64,000 nt of DNA from Pseudomonas abietaniphila (GTDB lineage: Bacteria; Pseudomonadota; Gammaproteobacteria; Pseudomonadales; Pseudomonadaceae): the NCBI RefSeq assembly GCF_039697315.1, contig NZ_CP155619.1, forward strand, positions 186,001 to 250,000. Direction: 5' to 3'. The notes under the pieces were generated by a model. It saw only the letters and a list, made by a program, of their open reading frames with translations. It was not told the origin of the DNA and did no database searches. Positions 41,704-50,662 of this stretch are shown here, in pieces (the first letter of the stretch is position 1; every line of letters begins with the position of its first letter). The position numbers were made by a program, and so were the translations under genes.

Positions 41704-43062
41704 ATGCAACTCAAACACAAGATCGTCGCCCTTGGCATTTTGCCGCTGATCCTGGCCGTGTCGGTGATCTGCGCGTTGGTCATCGTGCAGAATCAGCGCC
41801 TGGGCGAGCAGCAAGCGCAGTTGATCGAAGACAGCATCCTGGCCAGCAAGCGCGCCGAACTGAAAAACTACGTAGAACTGGCCATGAGCGCCCTGGCACC
41901 GATCTACGACAGCGGGCGCAACGACGAGCAGACCAAACAGCAGGTGCTCGAAGAGTTGTCCAAGCTGAGCTTCGGCATCGACGGCTATTTCTTCGTATAC
42001 GACCAGAGCGGCCGCAACCTGATGCACCCGCGCCAGGCGGCGCTGGTGGGCAAGGACTTGTGGAACATGACCGACCCGCAAGGGCTGCTGGTGATCCGCG
42101 CGTTGCTGCAAAGCGCGGAATCCGGTGATGGCTTCCAGCACTACGCCTGGGAAAAACCCTCCACCGGCCAGGTCACCGGCAAACTCGCCCACGTCGTCAT
42201 GCTCAAGCGCTGGGGCTGGATGCTGGGCACCGGCATCTACCTGGAGGACGTCGAGCGCGCCACGCAACAGGCACGACAGGAAGTGGCGCGCGGTATCTAC
42301 GCCACCATGCTCGATATCGGCGCTGTGGCCCTGATCGCGGTGCTGCTGGTCTTCGTCTGCGGTGTCACGCTCAACGCCAGCGAACACCGCCTCGCCGACC
42401 GCAAGCTGCAGATGCTCAACCAGCGCATCATGAATTTGCAGGAAGAAGAACGTTCCCGGCTGTCGCGAGAACTGCACGACGGCATCAGCCAGGTCCTGGT
42501 GTCGATCAAGTTCCAGTTCGAACTGGCCGGGCTGCAACTGGAAGGCAATGACCAGCGCGGCCTGGACACCCTGCGTCACGGCACCGAACGTCTCGGCGAG
42601 GCTATCGGTGAAATCCGCACCATTTCCCACGACCTGCGCCCTTCCCTGCTCGACACCCTGGGCCTGGCCGCCGCCGTCACGCAATTGGTGGCTGAATTCG
42701 AGCAACAGACCGGCCTGACGATTCATTACACCCACAACCTGAGCAACCTGAAACTCGCCGAAGGTGCGCCGGTGGCGCTGTTCCGGATTCTTCAGGAAGC
42801 GCTGACCAACATCGAGCGCCACGCCCATGCACAGAACGTCTACATCGACCTGCAAGGCACCCGCAAACAGGTGCAATTGACCGTTCGCGACGACGGCGTC
42901 GGCTTTCGGGTCGATGTCGCCAACCTGCAAGAGATACAGGGCGGCATCGGATTGCGTAATATCCGCGAGCGCGTCGAACACTTCCACGGCCAACTGAACC
43001 TGTACTCCGCGCCGGGCCATAGCGAGTTGACGGTCACCATGCCGGTGAGCGTCGCCGCGTGA
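41704..43062 (+). CDS. Cache-domain sensor histidine kinase (NarX/DegS type)
   Basis: The 452 residues include a first membrane helix at about 8-30, an extracytoplasmic single-Cache domain of about 160 residues (AELKNYVELAMSALAPIYDS to GWMLGTGIYLEDV), a second helix (GAVALIAVLLVFVCGV), then HisKA_3 with RELHDGISQ and HATPase (TNIERHAHA, VRDDGVGF, GIGLRNIRERV). Single-Cache kinases often sense small carboxylates. It is followed 34 bases later by its LuxR-type regulator and lies divergent from cstA. Confidence 0.9.
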   Translation: MQLKHKIVALGILPLILAVSVICALVIVQNQRLGEQQAQLIEDSILASKRAELKNYVELAMSALAPIYDSGRNDEQTKQQVLEELSKLSFGIDGYFFVYDQSGRNLMHPRQAALVGKDLWNMTDPQGLLVIRALLQSAESGDGFQHYAWEKPSTGQVTGKLAHVVMLKRWGWMLGTGIYLEDVERATQQARQEVARGIYATMLDIGAVALIAVLLVFVCGVTLNASEHRLADRKLQMLNQRIMNLQEEERSRLSRELHDGISQVLVSIKFQFELAGLQLEGNDQRGLDTLRHGTERLGEAIGEIRTISHDLRPSLLDTLGLAAAVTQLVAEFEQQTGLTIHYTHNLSNLKLAEGAPVALFRILQEALTNIERHAHAQNVYIDLQGTRKQVQLTVRDDGVGFRVDVANLQEIQGGIGLRNIRERVEHFHGQLNLYSAPGHSELTVTMPVSVAA

Positions 43063-43096
43063 ACACCTTCTTCAGAACAGGAACCCTACCGCGATC

Positions 43097-43729
43097 ATGA
43101 GCGCCAGCCAGACCATCCGTATTGCCCTGGTCGATGACCATTCTCTGGTCCGCGATGGCGTGCGCGCGCTGCTGTCCACTCGTCCCCTGTTCGAGGTGGT
43201 CGGCGAAGCGGAAAACGCTGCGCAGGCCCTGACGATGTGCGAGTCCCTCAAGCCGGACATCCTGCTGGTGGACATCGGCCTGCAGGACATGAACGGGCTG
43301 GAGCTGACCCAATTGATTCGCCAACGCTGCCCGGCGATCAAGATTCTGATCCTGAGCATGTATGACAATCAGGAATACGTTGCCACCTCGATCCGGGCGG
43401 GCGCCAGCGGTTACGTGCTGAAGAACGCCCCCTCCAGGGAGATCGTCGCGGCCATCGAAGCCATCGCCACCGGCGGCACGTTTTACAGCGCCGAGGTGAC
43501 GCTGAAGCTGGTGTCGAAGAAGTCCGACGAAAACGAGCTGACACCCCGTGAAGTGCAGGTGCTCGTGGGACTGGCCAAAGGGCTGGACAACAAGACCATC
43601 GCCCGGGACCTGGCGATCAGCGTCAGGACCGTGGAAACCCACCGCCTGAGCATCCGCCGCAAGCTGAAAGTCGACAAACCGGCGGGGCTGGTGAAATACG
43701 CGATGGAGCATGGGTTGTTGTTGCCGTGA
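43097..43729 (+). CDS. LuxR/NarL-family response regulator
   Basis: The 210 residues have a receiver domain (DDHSLVRDGVRALL, phospho-Asp in ILLVDIGLQDMNG, Lys in YVLKNAPSREI) and a LuxR helix-turn-helix (LTPREVQVLVGLAKGLDNKT, ISVRTVETHR). It is the partner of the Cache kinase and probably controls cstA. No terminator is seen before the convergent gene 40 bases on. Confidence 0.93.
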   Translation: MSASQTIRIALVDDHSLVRDGVRALLSTRPLFEVVGEAENAAQALTMCESLKPDILLVDIGLQDMNGLELTQLIRQRCPAIKILILSMYDNQEYVATSIRAGASGYVLKNAPSREIVAAIEAIATGGTFYSAEVTLKLVSKKSDENELTPREVQVLVGLAKGLDNKTIARDLAISVRTVETHRLSIRRKLKVDKPAGLVKYAMEHGLLLP

Positions 43730-43769
43730 TCAGTGAAGAGATCCTTCCATGTAGGAGCAGTGGCAATAT

Positions 43770-45263
43770 TCACCCCTGCGGCAACGCCTTTTCTGCCGTT
43801 TCCTGATCCACTGGCAGCGCGAACCTGAACGTCGCCCCCTGCCCCGGCACATCAACCAACTCAATTCTGTGTCCGTGCAGTTGCAGGATCTGGTGCACGA
43901 TCCTCAACCCCAGCCCGCCGTCGCGCCGCGCGCCGCCAATGTTGAACGGCCGCAGAAACAGCCCTTCGCGTAGCTCGGCGGCGATGCCGGGGCCGCTGTC
44001 GCTGACGGTGACTTCGACCTCGCGCCCTTTAGGCAACAGCGATACGCGAATTTCTCCACCGTGGGGCGTATGGCGCAAGGCGTTGTCCAGCAGGTTGGTC
44101 AACACTCGTTCGATCAACCCGAGGTCGGCGTGAACACCCGGCACGGACGGCGCGAAACTCGGCGTCAGGGTCACGGCCTTGGCTTCGGCGCTCAGCTCGA
44201 ATTTCTGAAAGATGTCCTGCACCAGGTCCGTCAGCGAGAAACGCTCGACCACCGGGACCACAAAGCCATGCTCCAGTCGCACCAGTTCCAGCAATGACTG
44301 GGCGAGTCCACCGACCTTGCGGCTCTGGTCCAGCGCGATCCCCAGATACCGTCGACGCTCCTCGGGACTCAGGCTGGTGTCTTTGACCGACAGCACTTCC
44401 AGATAGCCGTGCAACGACGCCAAGGGCGTGCGCAGGTCGTGAGAAATATTGGCGACCAGCTCGCGCCGGTCCTGACTCTGGCGGGTCAAGGTCTGCCATT
44501 GCTCGCTCAACCGGTTCTGCATCTGTTTGAACGTCGCATCGAGCACGGCGATCTCGTCATGGCCCTGACGTGCGGGCGCCGCTGACGCACTCGGCAGCGG
44601 CACAGGCGCGGCGTTGATGTCGAAGCGTCCCACCGAATCGGTCAGCCGTCGCAAGGGACGCGTGATCAAACCGAACGCCGCCAGCCCCGCAAACAGACAC
44701 AGCAACGCAATCAAACCGATGGACCACAGCGCCGTGTTCAACGCCTCGCTGGTGGCGCCACGCTCGGCAAACCGGTCATGGGCTTCACCCAACAGCACCA
44801 CATACAAGAAACCTGAAGGCTTGCCCATCACCATCAACGGCGCCGCGCTGAACACCTTCCGCGCGTCGAGGCTGCGCGGGTCATCGCCCAGAATCGGCAG
44901 CGGCGCCCCGCTGAGCAGTTGCCGCACCGGTTCCAGATTGACCCGATCGCGCAAGATCCGGTCTTTAGGCGCGGCGTCGCCGACGATCTTGCCGTCCATG
45001 TCCAGCAGATAAACCTCGACGCTCGGGTTGACCAGCATCAACTGACTGAACAGCTCGCGCACCGCGTCCGGCTTGAGGCCATTGGCGTCCATCAACTGCG
45101 TGTCGCGGGCGATGTGCTGGGCAAGGTCACGGGACAGCCCTTGAACCACTTCCAGCTCGTGCATTTTGTTGGAGCGCACCTGCAGCCACACCGAGGTGCC
45201 GCAACAGATCAGCAACAACAGCGCGAAGACCAGTGACAATCGCTGGGTCAAGGTCATCTTCAC
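43770..45263 (-). CDS. Sensor histidine kinase of an OmpR-type two-component system
   Basis: The 497 residues include an N-terminal helix, a periplasmic sensor of about 140 residues, a second helix (LWSIGLIALLCLFAGLAAFG), HAMP, HisKA (ELVANISHDLRTPLASLHGY) and HATPase (NLLDNALRHTPHGG, SDSGPGIA, GGLGLRIVHQIL). The GTG at 45263 overlaps the regulator's stop codon (GTGA) and has a GGGGGA site, so I prefer it to the ATG two codons later. By position it may sense periplasmic oxidative damage and control the divergent Msr genes; this is inference. Confidence 0.87.
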   Translation of the reverse strand: MKMTLTQRLSLVFALLLLICCGTSVWLQVRSNKMHELEVVQGLSRDLAQHIARDTQLMDANGLKPDAVRELFSQLMLVNPSVEVYLLDMDGKIVGDAAPKDRILRDRVNLEPVRQLLSGAPLPILGDDPRSLDARKVFSAAPLMVMGKPSGFLYVVLLGEAHDRFAERGATSEALNTALWSIGLIALLCLFAGLAAFGLITRPLRRLTDSVGRFDINAAPVPLPSASAAPARQGHDEIAVLDATFKQMQNRLSEQWQTLTRQSQDRRELVANISHDLRTPLASLHGYLEVLSVKDTSLSPEERRRYLGIALDQSRKVGGLAQSLLELVRLEHGFVVPVVERFSLTDLVQDIFQKFELSAEAKAVTLTPSFAPSVPGVHADLGLIERVLTNLLDNALRHTPHGGEIRVSLLPKGREVEVTVSDSGPGIAAELREGLFLRPFNIGGARRDGGLGLRIVHQILQLHGHRIELVDVPGQGATFRFALPVDQETAEKALPQG

Positions 45264-45988
45264 GAAGCATCCCCCGACGATTCACCGGGTGCCACGAACT
45301 TGTAACCGCGTCCCCACACCGTGAGGATCCGCAACGGTTGTGCCGGATCGGCTTCGATCTTGGCGCGCAGGCGATTGATGTGGGTGTTGACGGTGTGCTC
45401 GTAGCCTTCGTGGTTGTAGCCCCAGACCGAGTTGAGCAGGTCGAGCCTGGAGAACACCTTGCCCGGTTGGCGGGCGAAGAAATACAACAGGTCGAACTCT
45501 CGCGGCGTCAAGTCCAGCAAACGGCCTTCCAGCGACGCTTCACGGGTCAACGGATCGATGAACAGCCCGGCGCTCGACAGGCTTCCAGCGTCCATCTTCA
45601 GGTTGCGCGCCATGGCGTCGACCCGACGCAACAGGGCCTTGACCCGGGCCACCAGTTCCATCATCGAGAAGGGTTTGGCCAGGTAATCATCGGCGCCCAG
45701 CTCCAGGCCGAGAATCCGGTGCATCTCGCTGGAGCGCGCGCTGGTGATGATGATGGGCGTGTAGCGGGTCATGGCGCGGGCGCGTCGGCAGATCTCCAGG
45801 CCGTCCACGCCCGGCAGCATCAGGTCGAGGATCAACGCATCCCAGCCGCCTTGCTCCAGCAGGCGCAGGCCCTTTTCGCCGTCGGCACTGTGCACCACGT
45901 CAAAATGCTCGTCCCGCAGATGCAGGCAAATCAGGTCGGCGATATGGCTATCGTCCTCGACCACCAGAATGCGTTTGGGCTGATCCAT
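45260..45988 (-). CDS. OmpR/PhoB-family response regulator
   Basis: The 242 residues have a receiver (LVVEDDSHIADLICLHL, phospho-Asp in ALILDLMLPGVDG, Lys in YLAKPFSMMEL) and a winged-helix output domain (LTPREFDLLYFFARQPGKVF, HTVNTHINRLRAKIE, ILTVWGRGYKF). It is divergent from the msrB-dipZ-msrA group over a 186-base gap. The ATG at 45988 is preferred over a TTG three codons upstream. Confidence 0.92.
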   Translation of the reverse strand: MDQPKRILVVEDDSHIADLICLHLRDEHFDVVHSADGEKGLRLLEQGGWDALILDLMLPGVDGLEICRRARAMTRYTPIIITSARSSEMHRILGLELGADDYLAKPFSMMELVARVKALLRRVDAMARNLKMDAGSLSSAGLFIDPLTREASLEGRLLDLTPREFDLLYFFARQPGKVFSRLDLLNSVWGYNHEGYEHTVNTHINRLRAKIEADPAQPLRILTVWGRGYKFVAPGESSGDAS

Positions 45989-46174
45989 TGAAAGCAAACC
46001 TTACGGGCGCATCGTTTGCGCAATGACGCCATTGTGCCGATTTTGTCGGCGCGCAGTTATCACGAATTGTTTAACTCTCGGTGAGGATTCCGGGAACAGC
46101 GCGCGCCTAGTCTTGGCTCCATCGCATCAAAGGCCTGATCCGAAAGCGGTACGGGCTGTGCCGAGGAGATCATC

Positions 46175-46708
46175 ATGCTTTCAAGAAGACAGTTCATGGT
46201 GCTGAGCAGCAGCGCCGGGGTCGCCGCCATTGCGCTAGGCGTCTTGCCCAAGTTTGCCGACGGCGAAACCATGACGCCATCTAGCGCGTTAATGGAAGAC
46301 CAGCCCATCGGCAGTTTCGAAGTCAGTCACACCGACGCTGAATGGCATGCATTGCTCAGCGACGAACAGTTTCAGGTGCTGCGCCGTGAAGCCACCGAGC
46401 GCCCGTACAGCAGCCCGCTGAACGACGAGCACCGCACGGGCACGTTCGCCTGCGCCGGTTGCCAGTTGCCGCTGTTTTCCTCGAGCACCAAGTTCGACAG
46501 CCACACCGGCTGGCCCAGCTTCTGGCAGCCACTGGACAACGCCACGGCGATCCGCACCGACACCTCGTTCGGCGTGCTGCGCAAGGAAGTCCACTGTCGC
46601 CGCTGCGGCGGACACCTGGGCCACGTCTTCACCGACGGCCCGAAACCCACCGGCCTGCGGTATTGCATGAACGGGCTGGCGATGAGTTTTGCCGAGCAGC
46701 GAAGCTGA
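46175..46708 (+). CDS. msrB: Exported methionine-R-sulfoxide reductase MsrB with twin-arginine signal
   Basis: The protein has 177 residues. The N-terminus MLSRRQFMVLSSSAG is a Tat-type signal. The MsrB domain has zinc pairs CAGC (93, 96) and CRRC (141, 144), HTGWPSFWQP, and the catalytic Cys164 in RYCMNG. It reduces the R-form of oxidised Met in envelope proteins. A strong GAGGAG site precedes it. It begins a periplasmic repair group with the DipZ-like electron donor and MsrA. Confidence 0.92.
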   Translation: MLSRRQFMVLSSSAGVAAIALGVLPKFADGETMTPSSALMEDQPIGSFEVSHTDAEWHALLSDEQFQVLRREATERPYSSPLNDEHRTGTFACAGCQLPLFSSSTKFDSHTGWPSFWQPLDNATAIRTDTSFGVLRKEVHCRRCGGHLGHVFTDGPKPTGLRYCMNGLAMSFAEQRS

Positions 46709-46722
46709 CGCACGACACCGGT

Positions 46723-46817
46723 TCTGTGGGAGCGAATTCATTCGCGATGCGGTGGTTCAGACGCCAGAGAGGGGTCGGATGTACCGGCCTCTCGCGAATG
46801 AATTCGCTCCCACAGGG
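46723..46817. repeat. REP doublet (REPIN) between msrB and the DipZ-like gene
   Basis: TCTGTGGGAGCGAATTCATT and its inverted copy AATGAATTCGCTCCCACAG flank about 50 bases. The whole can fold into one hairpin inside the msr transcript. Confidence 0.88.
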
Positions 46818-46861
46818 TAATCGTCATTTTATCGAATTCACATTTGAATGGACCCACTCCC

Positions 46862-48685
46862 ATGCTCCTGATCATCCTTGCCTATCTCGGCGGCGTGCTG
46901 ACCATCGTCAGCCCGTGCATCCTGCCGGTGCTGCCGTTTGTCTTTGCCCGCACCGGCCAACCGTTCGTGCGCAGTGGCCTGCCCTTGTTGGTGGGCATGG
47001 CGGTGACCTTTGCGCTGGTGGCGACCCTGGCGGCGGTCGGCGGTGGCTGGGTCGTCCAGCTCAATCAGTACGGACGCGGTCTGGCGCTGATTTTCGTCGC
47101 GCTGTTCGGCCTCACGCTGCTGCTGCCCAAGCTCGCCGAGCGCCTGACCCGGCCATTGGTGGCCGCGGGCAGTCGTTTGTCCGAAAACGCGGGCGTGGAC
47201 GCCAGACCCAGCCCGTGGGCATCGTTCATGATCGGCGTCGCCACCGGCCTGCTGTGGGCGCCGTGCGCCGGGCCTATCCTCGGTCTGGTGTTGACCGGCG
47301 CGGCATTGCAAGGCGCCAGCATCGGCACCACCTTGCTCCTGCTGGCGTACGCTGCAGGCGCTGCAACGTCCCTGGCCCTTGCGTTGTTGCTGGGCGGCAA
47401 GGTGTTCACGGCGATGAAACGCTCACTGGGTGCCGGTGAGTGGATTCGTCGCGGGCTGGGTGCTGCCATGCTGGCAGGTGTCGCCGCCATCGCGCTGGGG
47501 CTGGACACCGGCATTCTGGCCCGCGTGTCGACGGCATCGACCGGCGGCCTGGAACAGTCGTTGGTGGGTCGGCTGACCGGGCGTACCCAGCCCGACAGCA
47601 ACGTCATGCAGGGCGGCGCGATGATGGCGCAAAACATCCCCGGTCGCGACGAAGGCGGCGCCAGCATGCAGGCTTCAGGGGCAATGATGATGGCCGCGAA
47701 AAACACCACGTCGAGTCTGCCGGTCGAAGGCCAACTGCCTTCGCTCGATGGCGCCGTGCAGTGGTTGAACTCCGCCCCGCTGACCGCCGAACAATTGAAA
47801 GGCAAAGTGGTGCTGGTGGATTTCTGGACCTACTCCTGCATCAACTGCCTGCGCACCCTGCCCTATGTCAAAGCCTGGGCCGACAAATACCGTGACCAGG
47901 GCCTGGTGGTGATCGGCGTTCATGCCCCTGAGTTCGCGTTCGAACGCGACGTGAAGAACGTCACCAAGGCCATGGCCGATCTGGGCATTCATTACCCGGT
48001 GGCCATCGACAACGACTACAAGATCTGGCGCGCCTTCGACAACCAATACTGGCCTGCCCACTATTTCGCCGACGCCAAGGGCCGGATCCGCTACCACCAC
48101 TTTGGTGAAGGCGCTTACGACGAGTCCGAGCGCGTGATTCAGGAACTGCTGCGCGAAGCAGGCCAGAGCCAGATCACCACCGACCTGATAGATGCCAACG
48201 GCAAGGGTGTGCAGCAGGCCGCAGACATGGGCGAGGTCAAGTCGCCAGAAACCTACCTGGGCCTGGAACGCGCCGAAAACTTTGTCTCGCCGGGCGGTGC
48301 CAAGGCTGACCAGGCTACCCGCTACAGCACGCCGGACACCCTGGCACTCAACCACTGGGGCCTGGACGGTCAATGGACCATCGGCGCCGAACGCGCCAGC
48401 CTCGCGGCTGCGAACGGCAAGATTGTCTACCGCTTCCACGCCCGTGATCTGCACCTGGTGCTGGGCCCCGGCAGCGACGGCAAGCCGGTGCGCTTCAAAG
48501 TGATGATCGACGGCCAGATGCCGGGTGACGCCCACGGCACCGATGTGGCGCCAGACGGCAGCGGCACCGTGACCGAACAACGTTTGTATCAGCTCGTACG
48601 TCAATCCGGCGATGTTGCCGACCACACCTTCACCATCGAATTCAGCGATCCGGGCGTGTCCGCTTACGCCTTCACCTTCGGTTGA
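46862..48685 (+). CDS. DipZ-like thiol-disulfide transporter: CcdA membrane domain plus thioredoxin-like domain
   Basis: The 607 residues begin with a CcdA/DsbD-type membrane core (VLTIVSPCILPVLPFVFART; GLLWAPCAGPILGLVL). A thioredoxin-fold domain with DFWTYSCINCLRTLPYV (CINC active site) and a C-terminal beta domain (LNHWGLDGQWTIGAERASL) follow. It carries electrons from the cytoplasm to the periplasm. Between msrB and msrA it is the natural reductant for both. The ATG at 46862 gives a normal membrane start; the frame also opens at a TTG six codons earlier. Ribosome site weak. Confidence 0.9.
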   Translation: MLLIILAYLGGVLTIVSPCILPVLPFVFARTGQPFVRSGLPLLVGMAVTFALVATLAAVGGGWVVQLNQYGRGLALIFVALFGLTLLLPKLAERLTRPLVAAGSRLSENAGVDARPSPWASFMIGVATGLLWAPCAGPILGLVLTGAALQGASIGTTLLLLAYAAGAATSLALALLLGGKVFTAMKRSLGAGEWIRRGLGAAMLAGVAAIALGLDTGILARVSTASTGGLEQSLVGRLTGRTQPDSNVMQGGAMMAQNIPGRDEGGASMQASGAMMMAAKNTTSSLPVEGQLPSLDGAVQWLNSAPLTAEQLKGKVVLVDFWTYSCINCLRTLPYVKAWADKYRDQGLVVIGVHAPEFAFERDVKNVTKAMADLGIHYPVAIDNDYKIWRAFDNQYWPAHYFADAKGRIRYHHFGEGAYDESERVIQELLREAGQSQITTDLIDANGKGVQQAADMGEVKSPETYLGLERAENFVSPGGAKADQATRYSTPDTLALNHWGLDGQWTIGAERASLAAANGKIVYRFHARDLHLVLGPGSDGKPVRFKVMIDGQMPGDAHGTDVAPDGSGTVTEQRLYQLVRQSGDVADHTFTIEFSDPGVSAYAFTFG

Positions 48686-48713
48686 TTCCGTTCCCGTTTC
48701 AGGAGTGTCAGAA

Positions 48714-49451
48714 ATGAAAAAGCTCAGTGTTTCCGGTTTTACCGCTGCGTTGCCTGCCTGGCGCCGCAACGGCCTGCGGTTGTTTGCCGGGGCCGTGCTG
48801 CTGCAAACCGCCGCCTGCTCCTTTGCCGGTGCCGAAGATGCAGTGCGCATCGCGCCGCCGCAAAAGGACGAGACAGTCAGCACCTCGCACAGCGAAACGG
48901 CGGTGCTCGCTGGCGGCTGCTTCTGGGGTGTTCAGGGCGTGTTCCAGCATGTGCAAGGGGTGAAAAAAGTCGTTTCGGGTTATGCCGGCGGCAAGGCCGA
49001 CACCGCGCAATACGAGCGCGTCAGTGAAGGTGACACCGGGCACGCCGAATCGGTGGAAGTGACCTTCGACCCGACCCAGGTGAGCTACGGCACACTGCTG
49101 CAGATTTTCTTCTCGGTCGCCCACAACCCCACCGAGCTGAACCGTCAGGGTCCGGACCACGGCACTCAATACCGTTCGGCGATTTTCCCGGAGACACCGG
49201 AGCAGCAGGCCGTGGCCCAGGCGTACATCGCCCAGCTCGATGCCGCCAAATCGTTCAACGCACCGATTGTCACCAAGATCGAACAGTACAACGGGTTTTA
49301 TCCGGCCGAGGATTATCACCAGAACTTCCTGACCACCCACCCGACCTACCCCTACATCGTGATCAACGACTTGCCCAAGGTCGGTCAGCTGAAGCAGTTG
49401 TTCGCCGATCGGTACAGCGAGCAGCCGGTGTTGTTGAAAACCGGGCAGTAG
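48714..49451 (+). CDS. msrA: Exported peptide methionine-S-sulfoxide reductase MsrA
   Basis: The 245 residues have an N-terminal export signal (FAGAVLLQTAACSFAGA), then MsrA with catalytic Cys69 in AGGCFWGVQGVF, VSGYAGGKADTAQYERVSEG, TGHAESVEVTFDP and GPDHGTQYRSAIF. With MsrB it repairs both stereoisomers of oxidised Met in the periplasm. The ATG has an AGGAG site; the longer frame runs back into the DipZ-like gene. Confidence 0.93.
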   Translation: MKKLSVSGFTAALPAWRRNGLRLFAGAVLLQTAACSFAGAEDAVRIAPPQKDETVSTSHSETAVLAGGCFWGVQGVFQHVQGVKKVVSGYAGGKADTAQYERVSEGDTGHAESVEVTFDPTQVSYGTLLQIFFSVAHNPTELNRQGPDHGTQYRSAIFPETPEQQAVAQAYIAQLDAAKSFNAPIVTKIEQYNGFYPAEDYHQNFLTTHPTYPYIVINDLPKVGQLKQLFADRYSEQPVLLKTGQ

Positions 49452-49544
49452 GTTGCCGGGGGTTGATTCTGGCTCGCAACGGCTGCTCACAGGCGGGTGA
49501 ACAAACCAAAGTATGAGCGCCGAAAACCTACGTATCAGCCCGTG

Positions 49545-49556
49545 GTACCTAGGTAC
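49545..49556. promoter_or_regulatory. Perfect 12-base palindrome
   Basis: GTACCTAGGTAC lies 130 bases upstream of the unknown gene at 49685. It could be an operator; nothing else supports this. Confidence 0.25.
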
Positions 49557-49684
49557 AAGTGACCTCGGCCGTCGGCAGGAATACCTTTAAGTCATTCCTG
49601 TCGCCCAGGCCGATCCCTCTTCAAGCTGTGGGAAACAGACCGTAACGGACAGGCCCGTCGAAGCACACTGTGAGGAGATTCATC

Positions 49685-50335
49685 ATGTTTGCCGAACTCG
49701 ATCCACGGCCCGGGCTGAACGCCGAATTCGCCGCCGATGCCCACGGTTTGTACACCACCCTGCACGGTCACGAGCGTGAGGCGTTTCTGCAGTTGCTGGA
49801 TGAACACCTGCGCACGACCGAGCAGGTGGGAGGTTTCGCCCGGGAAGTGCGCTGGCGTTTGCGCAAGCTGAATTACCAGGCCCTCAAGCAACTGTTCAAG
49901 GGCCTCGATCAATCGACCCAGCAATTCATGGTGTTCTTGCGGGCCAAAATTCACGGTTTCGATGGGACCACGAGTCAGGACTTGCTGCCTGCACTGTCGC
50001 TGCCCGACGCCGAGCAGGCTCCGGGTTTTCGGGAGTGCTTCAAGGAAATCCACCAGCTGTCACAACATCTGGCCACGTTGACCACCCGTGCACAGCACTT
50101 CATGAACAAAGCCGTCGACGCGGGCGATTACGCCACCGCCAATCTGGTGAGTGAGTTGCTGTACCGCACCAATCAACTGATCTGCAAAATCAAGCTGGAC
50201 ATTCCGTCCGGCGCCTCGTTCACCAGCGAGTGCCGCCAGCCGACCCGTCCACATACCTGGTTTTCGACCATGGAAGTATGGGCACAAAGCCCGGGGCTCC
50301 TGGCCGTTACCGCCACCGACAGTCACCGTCTGTAA
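49685..50335 (+). CDS. Protein of unknown function
   Basis: I do not recognise this protein of 216 residues. It has no signal peptide or membrane segment. It is mostly helical in composition (YTTLHGHEREAFLQLLDEHL; WRLRKLNYQALKQLFKGLDQ; SQHLATLTTRAQHFMNKAV). The C-terminal 40 residues are less structured and contain RPHTWFSTMEVWAQSPG. The start is firm: GAGGAGATTCATC precedes the ATG. It is monocistronic, ended by a strong terminator, and sits between msrA and katA. Confidence 0.75.
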   Translation: MFAELDPRPGLNAEFAADAHGLYTTLHGHEREAFLQLLDEHLRTTEQVGGFAREVRWRLRKLNYQALKQLFKGLDQSTQQFMVFLRAKIHGFDGTTSQDLLPALSLPDAEQAPGFRECFKEIHQLSQHLATLTTRAQHFMNKAVDAGDYATANLVSELLYRTNQLICKIKLDIPSGASFTSECRQPTRPHTWFSTMEVWAQSPGLLAVTATDSHRL

Positions 50336-50369
50336 ATCCACTCGCCGTGCCGTTTCTCTCCTCCCTTTG

Positions 50370-50394
50370 GCGCCCTGAACGGGCGCTTTTTTTT
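50370..50394 (+). terminator. Rho-independent terminator
   Basis: GCGCCC, a TGAAC loop and GGGCGC are followed by eight T. It closes the unknown gene. Confidence 0.92.
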
Positions 50395-50662
50395 ACTTCC
50401 CGATCAGGCATGGGTCATGTTCGCGTCATGAATTTCACCTGTTAATAAGAACGGGCTACGCTCACTCGATTCGAATGAAAAGATCTGCGCGGAAAGAATA
50501 TTCAAATGAATGGGGCAGTCATCCCTCAGATGCATTGAACCGCTCTACTTCAAGGTCCATGGACCTTGGACGTGAGCAAGCAACACGAAAAAAGGCGCAC
50601 GAGCGTCCAAGAACATGTCCGTTGATCCAGCGAGACTAACCGTCCCTAACCGGAGCCTGATA
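50395..50662. other. Upstream region of katA
   Basis: This non-coding leader of about 270 bases carries A/T-rich patches (CCTGTTAATAAGAACGGGC) and a CCATGGACCTTGG-like palindrome near 50555. I could not identify a convincing OxyR site by eye. Confidence 0.4.

Noticed and set aside
50395..50662. OxyR site upstream of katA
   Set aside because: No ATAG-type tetrad at regular spacing could be found by eye.
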